A DNA stretch of 64,000 bases from Lachnospiraceae bacterium (GTDB lineage Bacteria; Bacillota; Clostridia; Lachnospirales; Lachnospiraceae): positions 95,503 through 159,502 of the forward strand of contig JAFUPV010000038.1 of NCBI GenBank assembly GCA_017472605.1. The letters are read 5' to 3'. The position numbers and the translations under genes were made by a program. Below, in pieces: positions 25,161 to 34,130 of this stretch (within the stretch, counting starts at the first letter, position 1; each line of letters starts with the position of its first letter). The notes beneath the pieces are model-generated. The model saw only the letters and a program-made list of their open reading frames with translations. It ran no database searches and was not told the origin of the DNA.

Positions 25161-26939
25161 TCAGCCAAGCTCCGGTTCATTCGTCAGCAGGATTTCCGGT
25201 GAATCGCACTGCTGCAGTTCCAGAACAACGAGTTCATTGGCTCCTTTGTTCAGCAGCGGACCAGGCAGATAGAGCGTTTTCTGCGGACCGGCACTGTTCC
25301 AGTAGCGTCCAAGATTAAAGCCGTTGATCCAGACATTGCCCTTCTCAAAGCCATCGAGACGAACAAACGTATCCATCGGTTCCTCAACCGTCAGTTCGCC
25401 GCGAAGGAACACAGGGCCGCAGTCAGGAAGCGATTCGGAAAGGTTTGGAGAAACAGGAGACCAGGAGAGCGTGCTCAGATCCCTGCAGGGAAGCGGATGC
25501 ATGGTCCATCCAAAGTGGTGAAGCGGACCGATGCGGACATTGCCGAGGATTCCCTTTGCATCCTTGATCTTCGGACCATAGTTGATCCGGCCGAGATTTT
25601 CCACAAGAATCGAAAGACGGGCTGTTTCCCCGCGCTTTAAGCCGATCCGGATGGTATCGTTTCGTTTTCCGGTCCGTTCCTTGATGCCCATGTATGTTCC
25701 GTCCAGGTAGACGATGGCGCGGTCGTGAAGCCTATCGATGGAAAGATCCATGGTTTCAAAAGGACCGCTCAGAGTGGTAGTATAAAGGACAAACCCGAAA
25801 TCCTGCCCAAGCTGTTCCATGGTCTGCGGCCAGGGCGAGGTGACACTGGTGCTGATGGAATCCAGCTGCTCAAACATCACTGCTGATTCGGTCAGAGCGA
25901 CTGTGCCGTAACGGCAGCGAGGCTGGTTTTCCACTGGCGTTTCATCGGCATAACCGTTGAATTCCTGGATCACTTTGCGAATTGCGTCATATTTTTCAGT
26001 CATGTCGCCGTTTTCGCTGAGCGGGCAGTTATAGTCATAGCTTGTCACAGTGGGCTGAATGCCGTTTTCGTAGTTGGCGCCGTTGTTGAATCCGAAGTTG
26101 GTACCGCCGTGGAACATGTAGAAATTGACGGACGCGCCAAGATCCAGCATTTCTTTCAGGACATCGGCAGTATCACCGGCGCCGCGTGTATGATGTTCTT
26201 CATACCAGTGGTCAAACCAGCCGTTCCAGTATTCACAGCAGAACAGTGGCTGGTTGGGAGAAAACTGGCGAAGAAGCTCGAAATTTCCTTTTGGATTGCT
26301 TCCAAAATTCACAGCAGCCACCATGCCCGCCAGAGATCCGCCGTTAAGCATAAAATAGCCGGGGCCGTCAGACGTAAACATCAGACAGTCAATCTGTTCC
26401 TCCAGATAAATGGCAAGGATCTCGTTCATGTACTCGTGGTCATCACCATAGCTTCCATATTCATTTTCCACCTGCATGGCAATGATGTTTCCGCCGTTGG
26501 TACCAAGATAGGGACGGATCAGCGAGAACAGCTTATGGTAGTAATTGCGTACTTTTTCAATAAACAGAGGATCGCAGCAGCGAATGTGAATGTTTTCATA
26601 AGTCAGCAGCCAGGAGGGAAGACCGCCCATGTCCCACTCCGCGCAGATGTAGGGACCGGGACGAAGGATCACATAAAGTCCCAGCTCCTGTGCGGTTTTG
26701 ATGTAGCGGACAAGATCCAGGATTCCCTCAAAGCAGAACTCGCCCTCTTTCGGTTCATGAAGATTCCAGCAGGTGTAGGTTTCAACGGTGTTGAAACCGC
26801 AGGCTTTCAGTTTCTTCAGTCGATCCTTCCAGTAATCCGGGACGACACGGAAATAGTGGATCGTGCCGGAAATGATTCGGAATGGCTCGCCGTTCAGATA
26901 GAACTGGGGACCGTCAAAGGTCAGAATATTTTTCGTCAT
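25161..26939 (-). CDS. GH35 beta-galactosidase, cytoplasmic
   Basis: 592 residues, no signal peptide. Hydrolyses terminal beta-galactose, by family commonly beta-1,3 or 1,4 linkages in glycans. The barrel shows GTIHYFRVVPDYWKDRLKK, FNTVETYTCWNLHEP and LRPGPYICAEWDMGG. Acid/base E160 lies in MQVENEYGSYG and nucleophile E236 in FCCEYWNGWFDHW. C-terminal jelly-roll domains end WINGFNLGRYWN. Last gene of a minus-strand operon after the alpha/beta hydrolase and CBM9-like genes. The size and layout are usual for bacterial GH35. It would complement the GH20 and GH29 enzymes in stripping galactosylated antennae. Confidence 0.95.
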   Translation of the reverse strand: MTKNILTFDGPQFYLNGEPFRIISGTIHYFRVVPDYWKDRLKKLKACGFNTVETYTCWNLHEPKEGEFCFEGILDLVRYIKTAQELGLYVILRPGPYICAEWDMGGLPSWLLTYENIHIRCCDPLFIEKVRNYYHKLFSLIRPYLGTNGGNIIAMQVENEYGSYGDDHEYMNEILAIYLEEQIDCLMFTSDGPGYFMLNGGSLAGMVAAVNFGSNPKGNFELLRQFSPNQPLFCCEYWNGWFDHWYEEHHTRGAGDTADVLKEMLDLGASVNFYMFHGGTNFGFNNGANYENGIQPTVTSYDYNCPLSENGDMTEKYDAIRKVIQEFNGYADETPVENQPRCRYGTVALTESAVMFEQLDSISTSVTSPWPQTMEQLGQDFGFVLYTTTLSGPFETMDLSIDRLHDRAIVYLDGTYMGIKERTGKRNDTIRIGLKRGETARLSILVENLGRINYGPKIKDAKGILGNVRIGPLHHFGWTMHPLPCRDLSTLSWSPVSPNLSESLPDCGPVFLRGELTVEEPMDTFVRLDGFEKGNVWINGFNLGRYWNSAGPQKTLYLPGPLLNKGANELVVLELQQCDSPEILLTNEPELG

Positions 26940-26970
26940 AAATCACCTCGTTGAAAAATTGAAAATCAGA

Positions 26971-28164
26971 TCAGTAATTCAGCGTGATGGAAGCGCAGAA
27001 CTGATAGTTCCGGTCGCCGCGTTCCGCCGTGGTTGAACGAAGCAGTTCAAGGTTCGGCTGTACAGTCACCACTTCCGTGTGATCCGGATAGCGGACGGTG
27101 ATCGGAGAGAAGACATCCAGCATATCCTCATTCAGCAGGACTTTTACGACACCGCTGGAAGTCAGTTCTTCAATGGTAATCGAATTGTCAGATCTGTCAT
27201 AAGAAGCAATTACGGAACCGACGGAAGCGGAATGCTCTGCCCAGAGCCAGTAATTGGACTTGACATTGCGGAAGCCGGCCCGTCTTGCCAGATTCCAGAC
27301 AACTCGCCGTGGCAGCGGATTGCGTGTAAAGCGGCTGACATAATCGACGGCATTTGTATTTGTTTCAAAGGTCGTCTCATCTTTGTCATAGAGCCATTTG
27401 CGGTAATCGGCGAGAACTGTCTGAGGAACGCGGTTTCGCTCGTTGTCAGAGAAATTGTGCGGTTTTTTGTGATGGATGAGGACACGATGTTCAAAACCAT
27501 CGCCGAATTTGCGTTTCAGACGGTCCAGATAAATGCCGTAATTGGCAGTGATCCGGTTACGGCTATAGGCACCATCCTCTTCTCCGACCTGAAGTTCCAG
27601 CGGGAGATTGTAGAGATTGGTCAGATCAACGTAGTTGGGATGACCGGCTGACATGTTTGCAGCGGCAAACCGGTCGGTCATCAGAGGCGTGATCCCATAG
27701 ACACCGTCGCCTCCGGCGGAAAAGCCCATCAGGTAGACGCGGTTTAAGTCGACATTCTCATAGGCAGCCAGATCCATGATCAGACGGTCATAGAGCGGAA
27801 AGGATTCCTCATTAAAATGTGTATTCCAGGTGTCGCGGATTCCGCGGGGGGCGATGCAGATGCCGTCGGTCACACTGTCAAAATAGTAGGTGTGCTGGTG
27901 AAGCCACTGACGGTCATTCATGTCGGGAACCGGACACTGACCGCCGCCGTGAAGCGCGATGTAGACCGGATAGCCGTCCGGACCGGGATTTCCTTTCTTT
28001 TCCAGATAAAAACGCATGTGAACCGTTCCGTAGAGGAGAAGGCGGGAGGAAAACTGAGCCAGCTCTTCCACATTGTTGTTCATGTCGGTTATGTACTCAT
28101 CCCAGCAGTGCTGTCTTGCGAGAGCCAGCTCCTCCGGGGTATGCAAAATTGTCAATTGTTCCAT
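26971..28164 (-). CDS. Alpha/beta-hydrolase (esterase-like)
   Basis: 397 residues, cytoplasmic. The alpha/beta-hydrolase core has the oxyanion region IALHGGGQCP and nucleophile Ser in YLMGFSAGGDGVYG. An Asp candidate lies in VGEEDGAYSRN and the His in HHKKPHNFSDNE. The C-terminal 110 residues form a separate beta-rich domain (VKSNYWLWAEHSASVGSVIA onward). It resembles PHB-depolymerase/feruloyl-esterase-type enzymes, so removal of acetyl or other acyl groups from imported glycans is plausible. It lies 31 bases before GH35 and 87 bases after the CBM9-like gene, with a hairpin in that gap. Confidence 0.8.
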   Translation of the reverse strand: MEQLTILHTPEELALARQHCWDEYITDMNNNVEELAQFSSRLLLYGTVHMRFYLEKKGNPGPDGYPVYIALHGGGQCPVPDMNDRQWLHQHTYYFDSVTDGICIAPRGIRDTWNTHFNEESFPLYDRLIMDLAAYENVDLNRVYLMGFSAGGDGVYGITPLMTDRFAAANMSAGHPNYVDLTNLYNLPLELQVGEEDGAYSRNRITANYGIYLDRLKRKFGDGFEHRVLIHHKKPHNFSDNERNRVPQTVLADYRKWLYDKDETTFETNTNAVDYVSRFTRNPLPRRVVWNLARRAGFRNVKSNYWLWAEHSASVGSVIASYDRSDNSITIEELTSSGVVKVLLNEDMLDVFSPITVRYPDHTEVVTVQPNLELLRSTTAERGDRNYQFCASITLNY

Positions 28165-28206
28165 TGTTTTGTCCTCTCATTCGGCTTTGCCGGATTTCTC
28201 ATTTCG

Positions 28207-28238
28207 ACAGCCGTTTTCTCATCGGAAAAAACGGCTGT
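28207..28238. promoter_or_regulatory. Intercistronic hairpin
   Basis: ACAGCCGTTTT (28207-28217) and AAAACGGCTGT (28228-28238) pair over 11 bp. A T-run follows only on the plus strand, so on the operon (minus) strand it is a stem without terminator tail, and it may block antisense transcription from the plus side. Confidence 0.5.
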
Positions 28239-28251
28239 TTTTATCTGTTTC

Positions 28252-29337
28252 TTACAGATAGGTATCGTCACGGGCATCGTCCAGGATGCAGCCGCCCTTA
28301 CCGTCGGAAAGAACATAGAGATCGCCGGTATCGGCAGCGTTTCTGCAGCGGACAACAAAGGTGTGCTTTGTCGCTTCCATGGTCATCGGTACGGTAAACT
28401 CAGAGGAACCGCAGGTCTTGCGGCATTCAGTAAGGTAATCAGCCAGATCGGCGAGGTCAGAGGCATAGTGTTTGTTGTCCTCCAGATAGTGGCGCTGGCA
28501 GTAGTAAACCTGACGAAGCTGCCATCTGCGCTTCTCGTCCTCCGGGATGGAGCAGTCCACATTGCCGTTTTCATCAGCAAAGAAGAGGAAGCCCCACATT
28601 TCCGGATAGTGGATGTTGATCACACCGGTTGGTGCCCATACCCAGTTGTCCTCCGGAAGCGGAGCGCCGGTTTCCGGATTGGTGCGCTTAACGAATTCAT
28701 TGTCTTTCACATCAACCTTCCACTGAACGCGGGAGAAATTGAGACGCCAGTAATCACCGACTGCCGGGAGCTGGTTCTTTGGCGTACATTCGATCAGCGT
28801 TGTAAACGGCATAACCACTTCAACAGACCAGCGGACATTTTCTGCGGACGGATCATTGAGCCTGCCGTCGATCATAACCGCTGTTTTGATTCCCTTAATG
28901 TCAAAGGCGTTGGTCGGCTTTCCGTTATCGCGGTAAGCTTTGGTCAGCAGAAGATCCCAGTAAACATTGCGCGCATTCATTTCAAACTCATAGTACTGCT
29001 GGGTATCGGAATCCGGATCGATAAAGATTTCGAAATCGTTGTCGCGGAAGATGACGTCATCATGCTCGGTTACATGGCTCCAGATCTCGTCACCTTCCAG
29101 AACTGCGGCGAAATAGACATTTCTGTCATCCCACGCAATCTTGGCACGGGTCGAAAAACGGGGAGTCGGGAGTGTCGGGCCTTCGATGTCCTGAAACTCA
29201 TCGGTAAACGGAATCTCTTTCCAGAAGTCCTTGTTGATGTTTCCGTCGAGAACAAAGGGCTTCGGATTGTAGCGGCAGGCATAGACCGGCGGCATGAAAT
29301 CGATAATCGGGAACGGAATACGGTAGTTTTTACTCAT
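28252..29337 (-). CDS. CBM9-like carbohydrate-binding protein, cytoplasmic
   Basis: 361 residues, no signal peptide. The CBM9-like fold is seen in KPFVLDGNINKDFWKEIPFT, TRAKIAWDDRNVYFAAVLEG, FRDNDFEIFIDPDSDTQQYY and WSVEVVMPF. Family 9 modules bind reducing ends of sugars; stand-alone cytoplasmic versions are common beside glycosidases and have no settled role. The C-terminal 70 residues are an extra domain. First gene of the minus-strand operon with esterase and GH35. The SD AAGGAGGC lies right before the start and a GTTAAC-type motif lies just upstream (29353-29369). Confidence 0.85.
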   Translation of the reverse strand: MSKNYRIPFPIIDFMPPVYACRYNPKPFVLDGNINKDFWKEIPFTDEFQDIEGPTLPTPRFSTRAKIAWDDRNVYFAAVLEGDEIWSHVTEHDDVIFRDNDFEIFIDPDSDTQQYYEFEMNARNVYWDLLLTKAYRDNGKPTNAFDIKGIKTAVMIDGRLNDPSAENVRWSVEVVMPFTTLIECTPKNQLPAVGDYWRLNFSRVQWKVDVKDNEFVKRTNPETGAPLPEDNWVWAPTGVINIHYPEMWGFLFFADENGNVDCSIPEDEKRRWQLRQVYYCQRHYLEDNKHYASDLADLADYLTECRKTCGSSEFTVPMTMEATKHTFVVRCRNAADTGDLYVLSDGKGGCILDDARDDTYL

Positions 29338-29352
29338 GAACTGCCTCCTTAT

Positions 29353-29369
29353 GTTAACAAAATGTTAAT
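29353..29369. promoter_or_regulatory. GTTAAC operator-like site 1
   Basis: GTTAACAAAATGTTAAT matches sites at 47124-47140 (16 of 17) and, inverted, 47373-47389. It lies in the 5' UTR of the CBM9-like gene, just before its SD. Confidence 0.55.
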
Positions 29370-29441
29370 TGATTGTAAAGAAAGACGAGAGAAACGATAA
29401 AAAGTGCCTTTTTTACAATTTATATAATTCTCACATCGTTT

Positions 29442-29470
29442 ATTATAACTCTGAAATGCAAAATTGACAA
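29442..29470 (-). promoter_or_regulatory. Promoter of the CBM9/esterase/GH35 operon
   Basis: Read on the minus strand: TTGTCA (29470-29465), 17-base spacer, TATAAT (29447-29442). Confidence 0.7.
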
Positions 29471-29556
29471 TGAGAAACCGGAGATCTTTGGCAACAAAGT
29501 GTAAAAATCCGCTTTCTGACTGTGAAAAAAATACATGACGAAAAATGGAAAATACC

Positions 29557-29585
29557 TTGCAGAAGAATTCCCGGCTTGGTATAAT
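29557..29585 (+). promoter_or_regulatory. Promoter of the transglutaminase/GH operon
   Basis: TTGCAG (29557-29562), 17-base spacer, TATAAT (29580-29585) preceded by TGG (extended -10). Back to back with the minus-strand promoter. Confidence 0.75.
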
Positions 29586-29629
29586 AGGTTTGTTATAAAA
29601 ATGATAAATTCTATCAAGGGGGAGACATT

Positions 29630-32161
29630 ATGTTTTCACAGCAACTGGCAGAGTGGATTGATTCCGGCTATGCTGCCGCAATTGAATTTTTACATACACA
29701 TGCTGAGGGAAGATTTGTTTCAAAGGTGCAGCAGGCTGTTGATTCCTGTACCGGAGATGTCCAGCTTGTAATGAAGTATTATTTTGGTGCAATGCCATAC
29801 AGCGATCTGACCGATACCGACTACGACCTGCTGAAAAAATATGCAGAACACACCGTGTTCCTTCGGAATGAAGTGCCGTGGTGTAAGAATATCCCGGAGA
29901 AAACCTTTCTTCTGGATGTAGCCGCTTACCGTATTAATAATGAAAAAGTAATGGAATGCCGCAGACTGTTCTTTGACGAGCTCTATGACAGAGTCAAAGA
30001 CATGTCCATGAAGGATGCGGTTCTGGAAGCAAACTACTGGTGTGCAGAGCACGCCACCTACCATCTGGCTGATTCCCGTACCGCCTCTGCGCTGACTGTT
30101 TACCGTTCCGGTTTCGGCCGCTGCGGTGAGGAATCCGTGTTTACCGTAACCGTTCTTCGAAGCATCGGAATCCCTGCCCGCCAGGTCTATGCGCCGCTGT
30201 GGGCACACTGCGATGATAACCATGCCTGGGTTGAGGTCATGTGTGACGGCGAGTGGTACTTCCTCGGCGCCTGCGAACCGGAAGAGGTTCTTAACAAGGG
30301 CTGGTTTACCGGTCCCGCGTCCAGAGCGCTGCTGATGCATGCCAAGTATTTCACAACGCTGCCGATGGAAGAAGCGGAATTTACGGAAGGGTTCGTTCAC
30401 TATGTAAACCGTGTTTCCATGTATGCCTGCAACGACCTGTTTACGGTGAAGGTTGTTGATGGAGACGGAAAGCCAATGCCTGGTGTTACCGTTCATTTTG
30501 AACTTCTGAATTCCGCAATCTTTGGAAACATTGCAACCAAGATCACGGATGAGGAGGGAAAGGTAACCATTCAGTTTGGATTCGGAAGTGTCCGCATCCA
30601 TCTGGTAAAGGATGGAGCATGGATGGAGAAGGATATCCATACCAGCGAAAAAGAAGTGGAGCTTGTCTTTGCAGGAACCACAAGACCGGACGGAGAATGG
30701 AAGGAATTCCAGCTCCATGCGCCTGATTTCCGTGTGATCCATCCCGGTCTGACCACCCCGGAGCAGAAACAGCGCAACAAAGAGCGCGGAGCAGAAGCAG
30801 GAAAGCTTCGCATGCAGCGGATCAGCTCCTGGTACGATGAGAAGAAGGCGGCTCCTTATCCGGAGCTGGATAAACGTCTTCGGGAGTGCGGAGCGAACTT
30901 TGATGAACTGATCCGTTTCCTTAGCCGTGATGAGAATCCATACCGCGTAAAACTGCTTCAGACGCTGACCTTCAAGGACATGTATGACCTGGAAGCAGAC
31001 GTGCTGGAGGAGCATCTTCAGTCGGCAATGGCCTTTGAAGGTCAGTTTGAGGAAGAGATTTTTGTGAAATTCCTTCTGAATCCGCGTGTGGAGAATGAGG
31101 AACTGAGCAAATACCGCAGCTTCATCCTTACCTGGTTCAGCGCAGATGAGAAGAAAGACTTTATTGAGAATCCGAAACGGATCTACGAATATATTAAAAA
31201 CAACATTGAATATGACGAGACGAAGGACTTTGAGCGTCTGCGTGTAAGCCCGAAGGGAGCGCTTCTTCAGCAGTATGCAGACCCGGTAAGCCGCAAGGTT
31301 CTGTTCTGCGCGATTTGCCGGACGCTTGGCATTCCTGCAAGAGTGAACCATCTGCGCAGAGAAGTGGAATATTACTGCGACGGACAGTTTGTAACGATTG
31401 CGGAGATGGAAACACCGACTACCAGTGCTTCTCTGACACTGGAATTTGAGCCGGGCATCGACTGGGGTTATTTCCGTGACTGGACATTGACAACGGAGAA
31501 AGACGGCCTGTTCCGTCCGCTTGGTCTGTTCCGTCAGCCGGTTGAGGATGGAAAAATGAACCTGACGCTGACTGAGGCGGTTTACCGTCTGGAAATCACG
31601 ACGCGCATGCCGTCCGGCGATCAGTTCGTCCGCGAGATGACCTTTGAGCTGAAGGATGGAGAGACGAAGACCATTGCCCTGTCCAAATACCGTCCGAAGA
31701 TGGAAGAGCTGCTGATTGACCGTGAGATTTCCAGTGTGGAGGCGGTTGCTGCAAAGAATTCGGACGGCACAGTCTATCGCGTGGAAGAGCTGGCAAAGGG
31801 AACTCGTCAGATGGTTCTGTGGCTGGATCCGGGCAAGGAGCCGACACAGCATGTATTAAATGAGCTGCTTGACAGCCGTGAGCGCTGCAGGAAGCTTGGT
31901 GAGCGGATTACCGTTCTTGTTCAGGATGCGGATGCATGTGAAGAACAGGTTCTGTCAAAGGTATGGGCAAAGATTCCGGAAATGAACTACATGATGCCGG
32001 TGAACTGGGAAGCGTCCGAGAGCACGGCTCAGCAGCTGAATCTGCCGCTCTATACCTATCCGATCGTTTATGTCCGCGAGGCAAACGGTCACATCATCTA
32101 CGCTGACTGCGGCTACAATGTCGGATCTGTGGATCTGATGCTGAAGCTGATGGAGGAATAA
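29630..32161 (+). CDS. Cytoplasmic transglutaminase-like protein with PNGase-like signature
   Basis: 843 residues, no signal peptide. A transglutaminase-fold domain (about 110-240) carries Cys C165 in GFGRCGEES, LRSIGIPARQVY, His H198 in DDNHAWVEV, and GEWYFLGACEPEEVLNKGWF. GRCGE, the D.H.W.E run and .ACE..GW recall cytoplasmic peptide:N-glycanases (GRCGE, DHVW.E, D-[AS]-CE), but the usual third Asp is Gly (G213). An Ig-like region (about 265-345) and a second, degenerate transglutaminase-like domain (about 510-600, with LFCAICRTLGIPARV and no aligned Cys) follow. The C-terminal part is thioredoxin-like in look (WAKIPEMNYMMPVNW, YPIVYVREANG). It heads an operon for GH20, GH3 and GH125. Amidase action on imported glycopeptides is a hypothesis. 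Confidence 0.8.
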   Translation: MFSQQLAEWIDSGYAAAIEFLHTHAEGRFVSKVQQAVDSCTGDVQLVMKYYFGAMPYSDLTDTDYDLLKKYAEHTVFLRNEVPWCKNIPEKTFLLDVAAYRINNEKVMECRRLFFDELYDRVKDMSMKDAVLEANYWCAEHATYHLADSRTASALTVYRSGFGRCGEESVFTVTVLRSIGIPARQVYAPLWAHCDDNHAWVEVMCDGEWYFLGACEPEEVLNKGWFTGPASRALLMHAKYFTTLPMEEAEFTEGFVHYVNRVSMYACNDLFTVKVVDGDGKPMPGVTVHFELLNSAIFGNIATKITDEEGKVTIQFGFGSVRIHLVKDGAWMEKDIHTSEKEVELVFAGTTRPDGEWKEFQLHAPDFRVIHPGLTTPEQKQRNKERGAEAGKLRMQRISSWYDEKKAAPYPELDKRLRECGANFDELIRFLSRDENPYRVKLLQTLTFKDMYDLEADVLEEHLQSAMAFEGQFEEEIFVKFLLNPRVENEELSKYRSFILTWFSADEKKDFIENPKRIYEYIKNNIEYDETKDFERLRVSPKGALLQQYADPVSRKVLFCAICRTLGIPARVNHLRREVEYYCDGQFVTIAEMETPTTSASLTLEFEPGIDWGYFRDWTLTTEKDGLFRPLGLFRQPVEDGKMNLTLTEAVYRLEITTRMPSGDQFVREMTFELKDGETKTIALSKYRPKMEELLIDREISSVEAVAAKNSDGTVYRVEELAKGTRQMVLWLDPGKEPTQHVLNELLDSRERCRKLGERITVLVQDADACEEQVLSKVWAKIPEMNYMMPVNWEASESTAQQLNLPLYTYPIVYVREANGHIIYADCGYNVGSVDLMLKLMEE

Positions 32162-32175
32162 AGGAGGAGAAGAAG

Positions 32176-34071
32176 ATGACACTGCGTTTGATTCCTCAGC
32201 CCCACACGGTCCAAATGGGTGAGGGCGAATACTGGCTGACCTATCAGTCAAGAATTACCATTGATTCCGCCTGCAGTGAGCCGGCTTACGAATATGCCCG
32301 CCTGCTGGAAAAGGAGTTAGAAGAGAGCGCCGGTCTTGCACTGATCATTGACCGCAGAATGAGCGGATTCCATCCGGGAATCCATCTGTTTTTAAACGCT
32401 TCCCTGAAGGAGAAGCTGGGAGAACAGTCCTATACCATCGCAATCGATTCAAACGGTGTTGTGCTGACAGGAGGCGATGATGCCGGTCTTTTCTATGCCG
32501 TGCAGACACTGCGTCAGATCATCCGTCAGTGCGGTTCTCTGCTTCCGCACCTGACCATCGAAGACGCACCGCAGCTTCTGGTCCGCGGCTGGTTCCATGA
32601 TGTCACAAGAGGAAGAATTCCGACCATGGAATTCATGAAACAAATGGTGGACCGCTGCAGCTTCTATAAGATCAATCAGATGCATCTCTACATCGAGCAC
32701 AGCTTCCTGTTTGACGGACTGAGCGAGATGTGGCGCGACGATACGCCTCTGACCGCTTCCGACATTCTGGAGCTGGACGCTTACTGCCGCAGCAGACAGG
32801 TGGAGCTGGTGCCGTCCATTGCAACCTTTGGTCACCTCTATAAGCTGCTGCGCACAAAAACCTGCCGCCATCTGTCCGAGTTTGAAGAACCGGACGGAAC
32901 CGGATTTTCTTTCTTCCGTCGCATGCAGCACCATACCTTAAACAGCACCGATGAGGAAGCGCTTCAGCTGGTATGCCGCATGATTGATGAATATGCATCG
33001 CTGTTCACTTCAAAGCTGTTTAACATCAACTGTGATGAGACCTTTGATCTTGGCAAGGGCCGCGGAAAGACACGTGCAGAAGAGGTCGGTTCCAGTACCA
33101 TGTATGTGGAGTGGGTCAACAAAGTCTGCGACCATCTGCGTGAACTGGGCAGACGTCCCATGTTCTGGGGAGACATCATTGCGGCTCATCCGGAACGGAT
33201 CAGAGAACTTCCGCAGGACATCATCTGCATGACCTGGGATTACTGTCTGGCGCCCGGCGACGACAATGTGCGCAGACTCCATGAAAACGGCGCGGTTCAG
33301 TACCTCTGTCCTGGTGTACAGGGCTGGAACCAGACCGTCAACTGCTTTGATGTGGCCTATGCGAACATCAAAAAAATGGCGGTTTTTGCCCACAAATTTG
33401 ACGGGGCAGGCCTTCTTGTGACAGACTGGGGCGATTTCGGTCATTTCAATCATTCAGAATTCGCGCTGCCCGGTGTGATCTATGCGGCTGCTATGGGCTG
33501 GAATTCGCAGATTCCGGAAGAAAAGGAACTGAATGCGGACATCTCCGTTCTGGAGTATTCGGACCGCAGCACCACGCTGATGGATCGCCTGGCACGTCTG
33601 AGCAGAAAGTCTGTCATGACCTGGGGTGACCTGGTGTGCTTCGTGGAGGAAGTGAAGTACAAAGTAGCTGAAAAAGGAATGGAAAAGTTCTGGGCGGATT
33701 ACGGGGAACGGATCACGCACAGACTCCCGATTCTTCATGAGCGGGAAGCAATCATTACCTCAATCCAGAAGGAACTCTGTGAGCTGATGCCCGGAATGAA
33801 CCCGAAGGACCGTGAACGTGTGACTCCATACCTGATCATGGCAGATGCCATGAAGCTGTTCAACCGTGTGCTGGCTGTACTCCAGAAGGAATACATCAAC
33901 CATCCGGACTGCATGAAGGTGGATCCAAAGGTTCTGGCATCCGATCTGGAAATCTGGTATTACCATTACCGGACGCTTTGGAGAAAAGTAAGCCGGGAGA
34001 GCGAGCTGTACCGCATCGGCGAGGTGATTTTCTGGGTTGCAGACTATCTGCGTGATCTGGATGAACTGTGA
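32176..34071 (+). CDS. GH20 beta-N-acetylhexosaminidase, GH20C-like, cytoplasmic
   Basis: 631 residues, no signal peptide. An N-terminal GH20b-type domain (LIPQPHTVQMGEGEYWLTYQ, YAVQTLRQIIRQ) is followed by the catalytic barrel: VRGWFHDVTRGRIPTMEFMK, NQMHLYIEHSF, catalytic D287-E288 in FNINCDETFDLGKGRGK, and FWGDIIAAHPE. The layout resembles intracellular streptococcal GH20C, which cleaves terminal GlcNAc or GalNAc. The C-terminal 130 residues are helical. It starts 14 bases after the transglutaminase-like gene with its own SD. It would remove HexNAc from imported N- or O-glycan fragments and feed the NahK-like kinase and NagB downstream. Confidence 0.9.
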   Translation: MTLRLIPQPHTVQMGEGEYWLTYQSRITIDSACSEPAYEYARLLEKELEESAGLALIIDRRMSGFHPGIHLFLNASLKEKLGEQSYTIAIDSNGVVLTGGDDAGLFYAVQTLRQIIRQCGSLLPHLTIEDAPQLLVRGWFHDVTRGRIPTMEFMKQMVDRCSFYKINQMHLYIEHSFLFDGLSEMWRDDTPLTASDILELDAYCRSRQVELVPSIATFGHLYKLLRTKTCRHLSEFEEPDGTGFSFFRRMQHHTLNSTDEEALQLVCRMIDEYASLFTSKLFNINCDETFDLGKGRGKTRAEEVGSSTMYVEWVNKVCDHLRELGRRPMFWGDIIAAHPERIRELPQDIICMTWDYCLAPGDDNVRRLHENGAVQYLCPGVQGWNQTVNCFDVAYANIKKMAVFAHKFDGAGLLVTDWGDFGHFNHSEFALPGVIYAAAMGWNSQIPEEKELNADISVLEYSDRSTTLMDRLARLSRKSVMTWGDLVCFVEEVKYKVAEKGMEKFWADYGERITHRLPILHEREAIITSIQKELCELMPGMNPKDRERVTPYLIMADAMKLFNRVLAVLQKEYINHPDCMKVDPKVLASDLEIWYYHYRTLWRKVSRESELYRIGEVIFWVADYLRDLDEL

Positions 34072-34130
34072 ATGAGAAATAACAGCAGAATGCTGCGTTG
34101 GACGGCATCTGATGATACAAGGAGGACGGA

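Noticed and set aside
27817-29400. 527-codon open frame on the plus strand
   Set aside because: It is antisense to the CBM9-like and esterase genes, has no SD or recognisable domain, and follows from codon bias of the real genes.
29720-31852. 710-codon open frame on the minus strand
   Set aside because: Antisense shadow of the transglutaminase-like gene; its translation is rich in Cys, His and Arg with no domain pattern.
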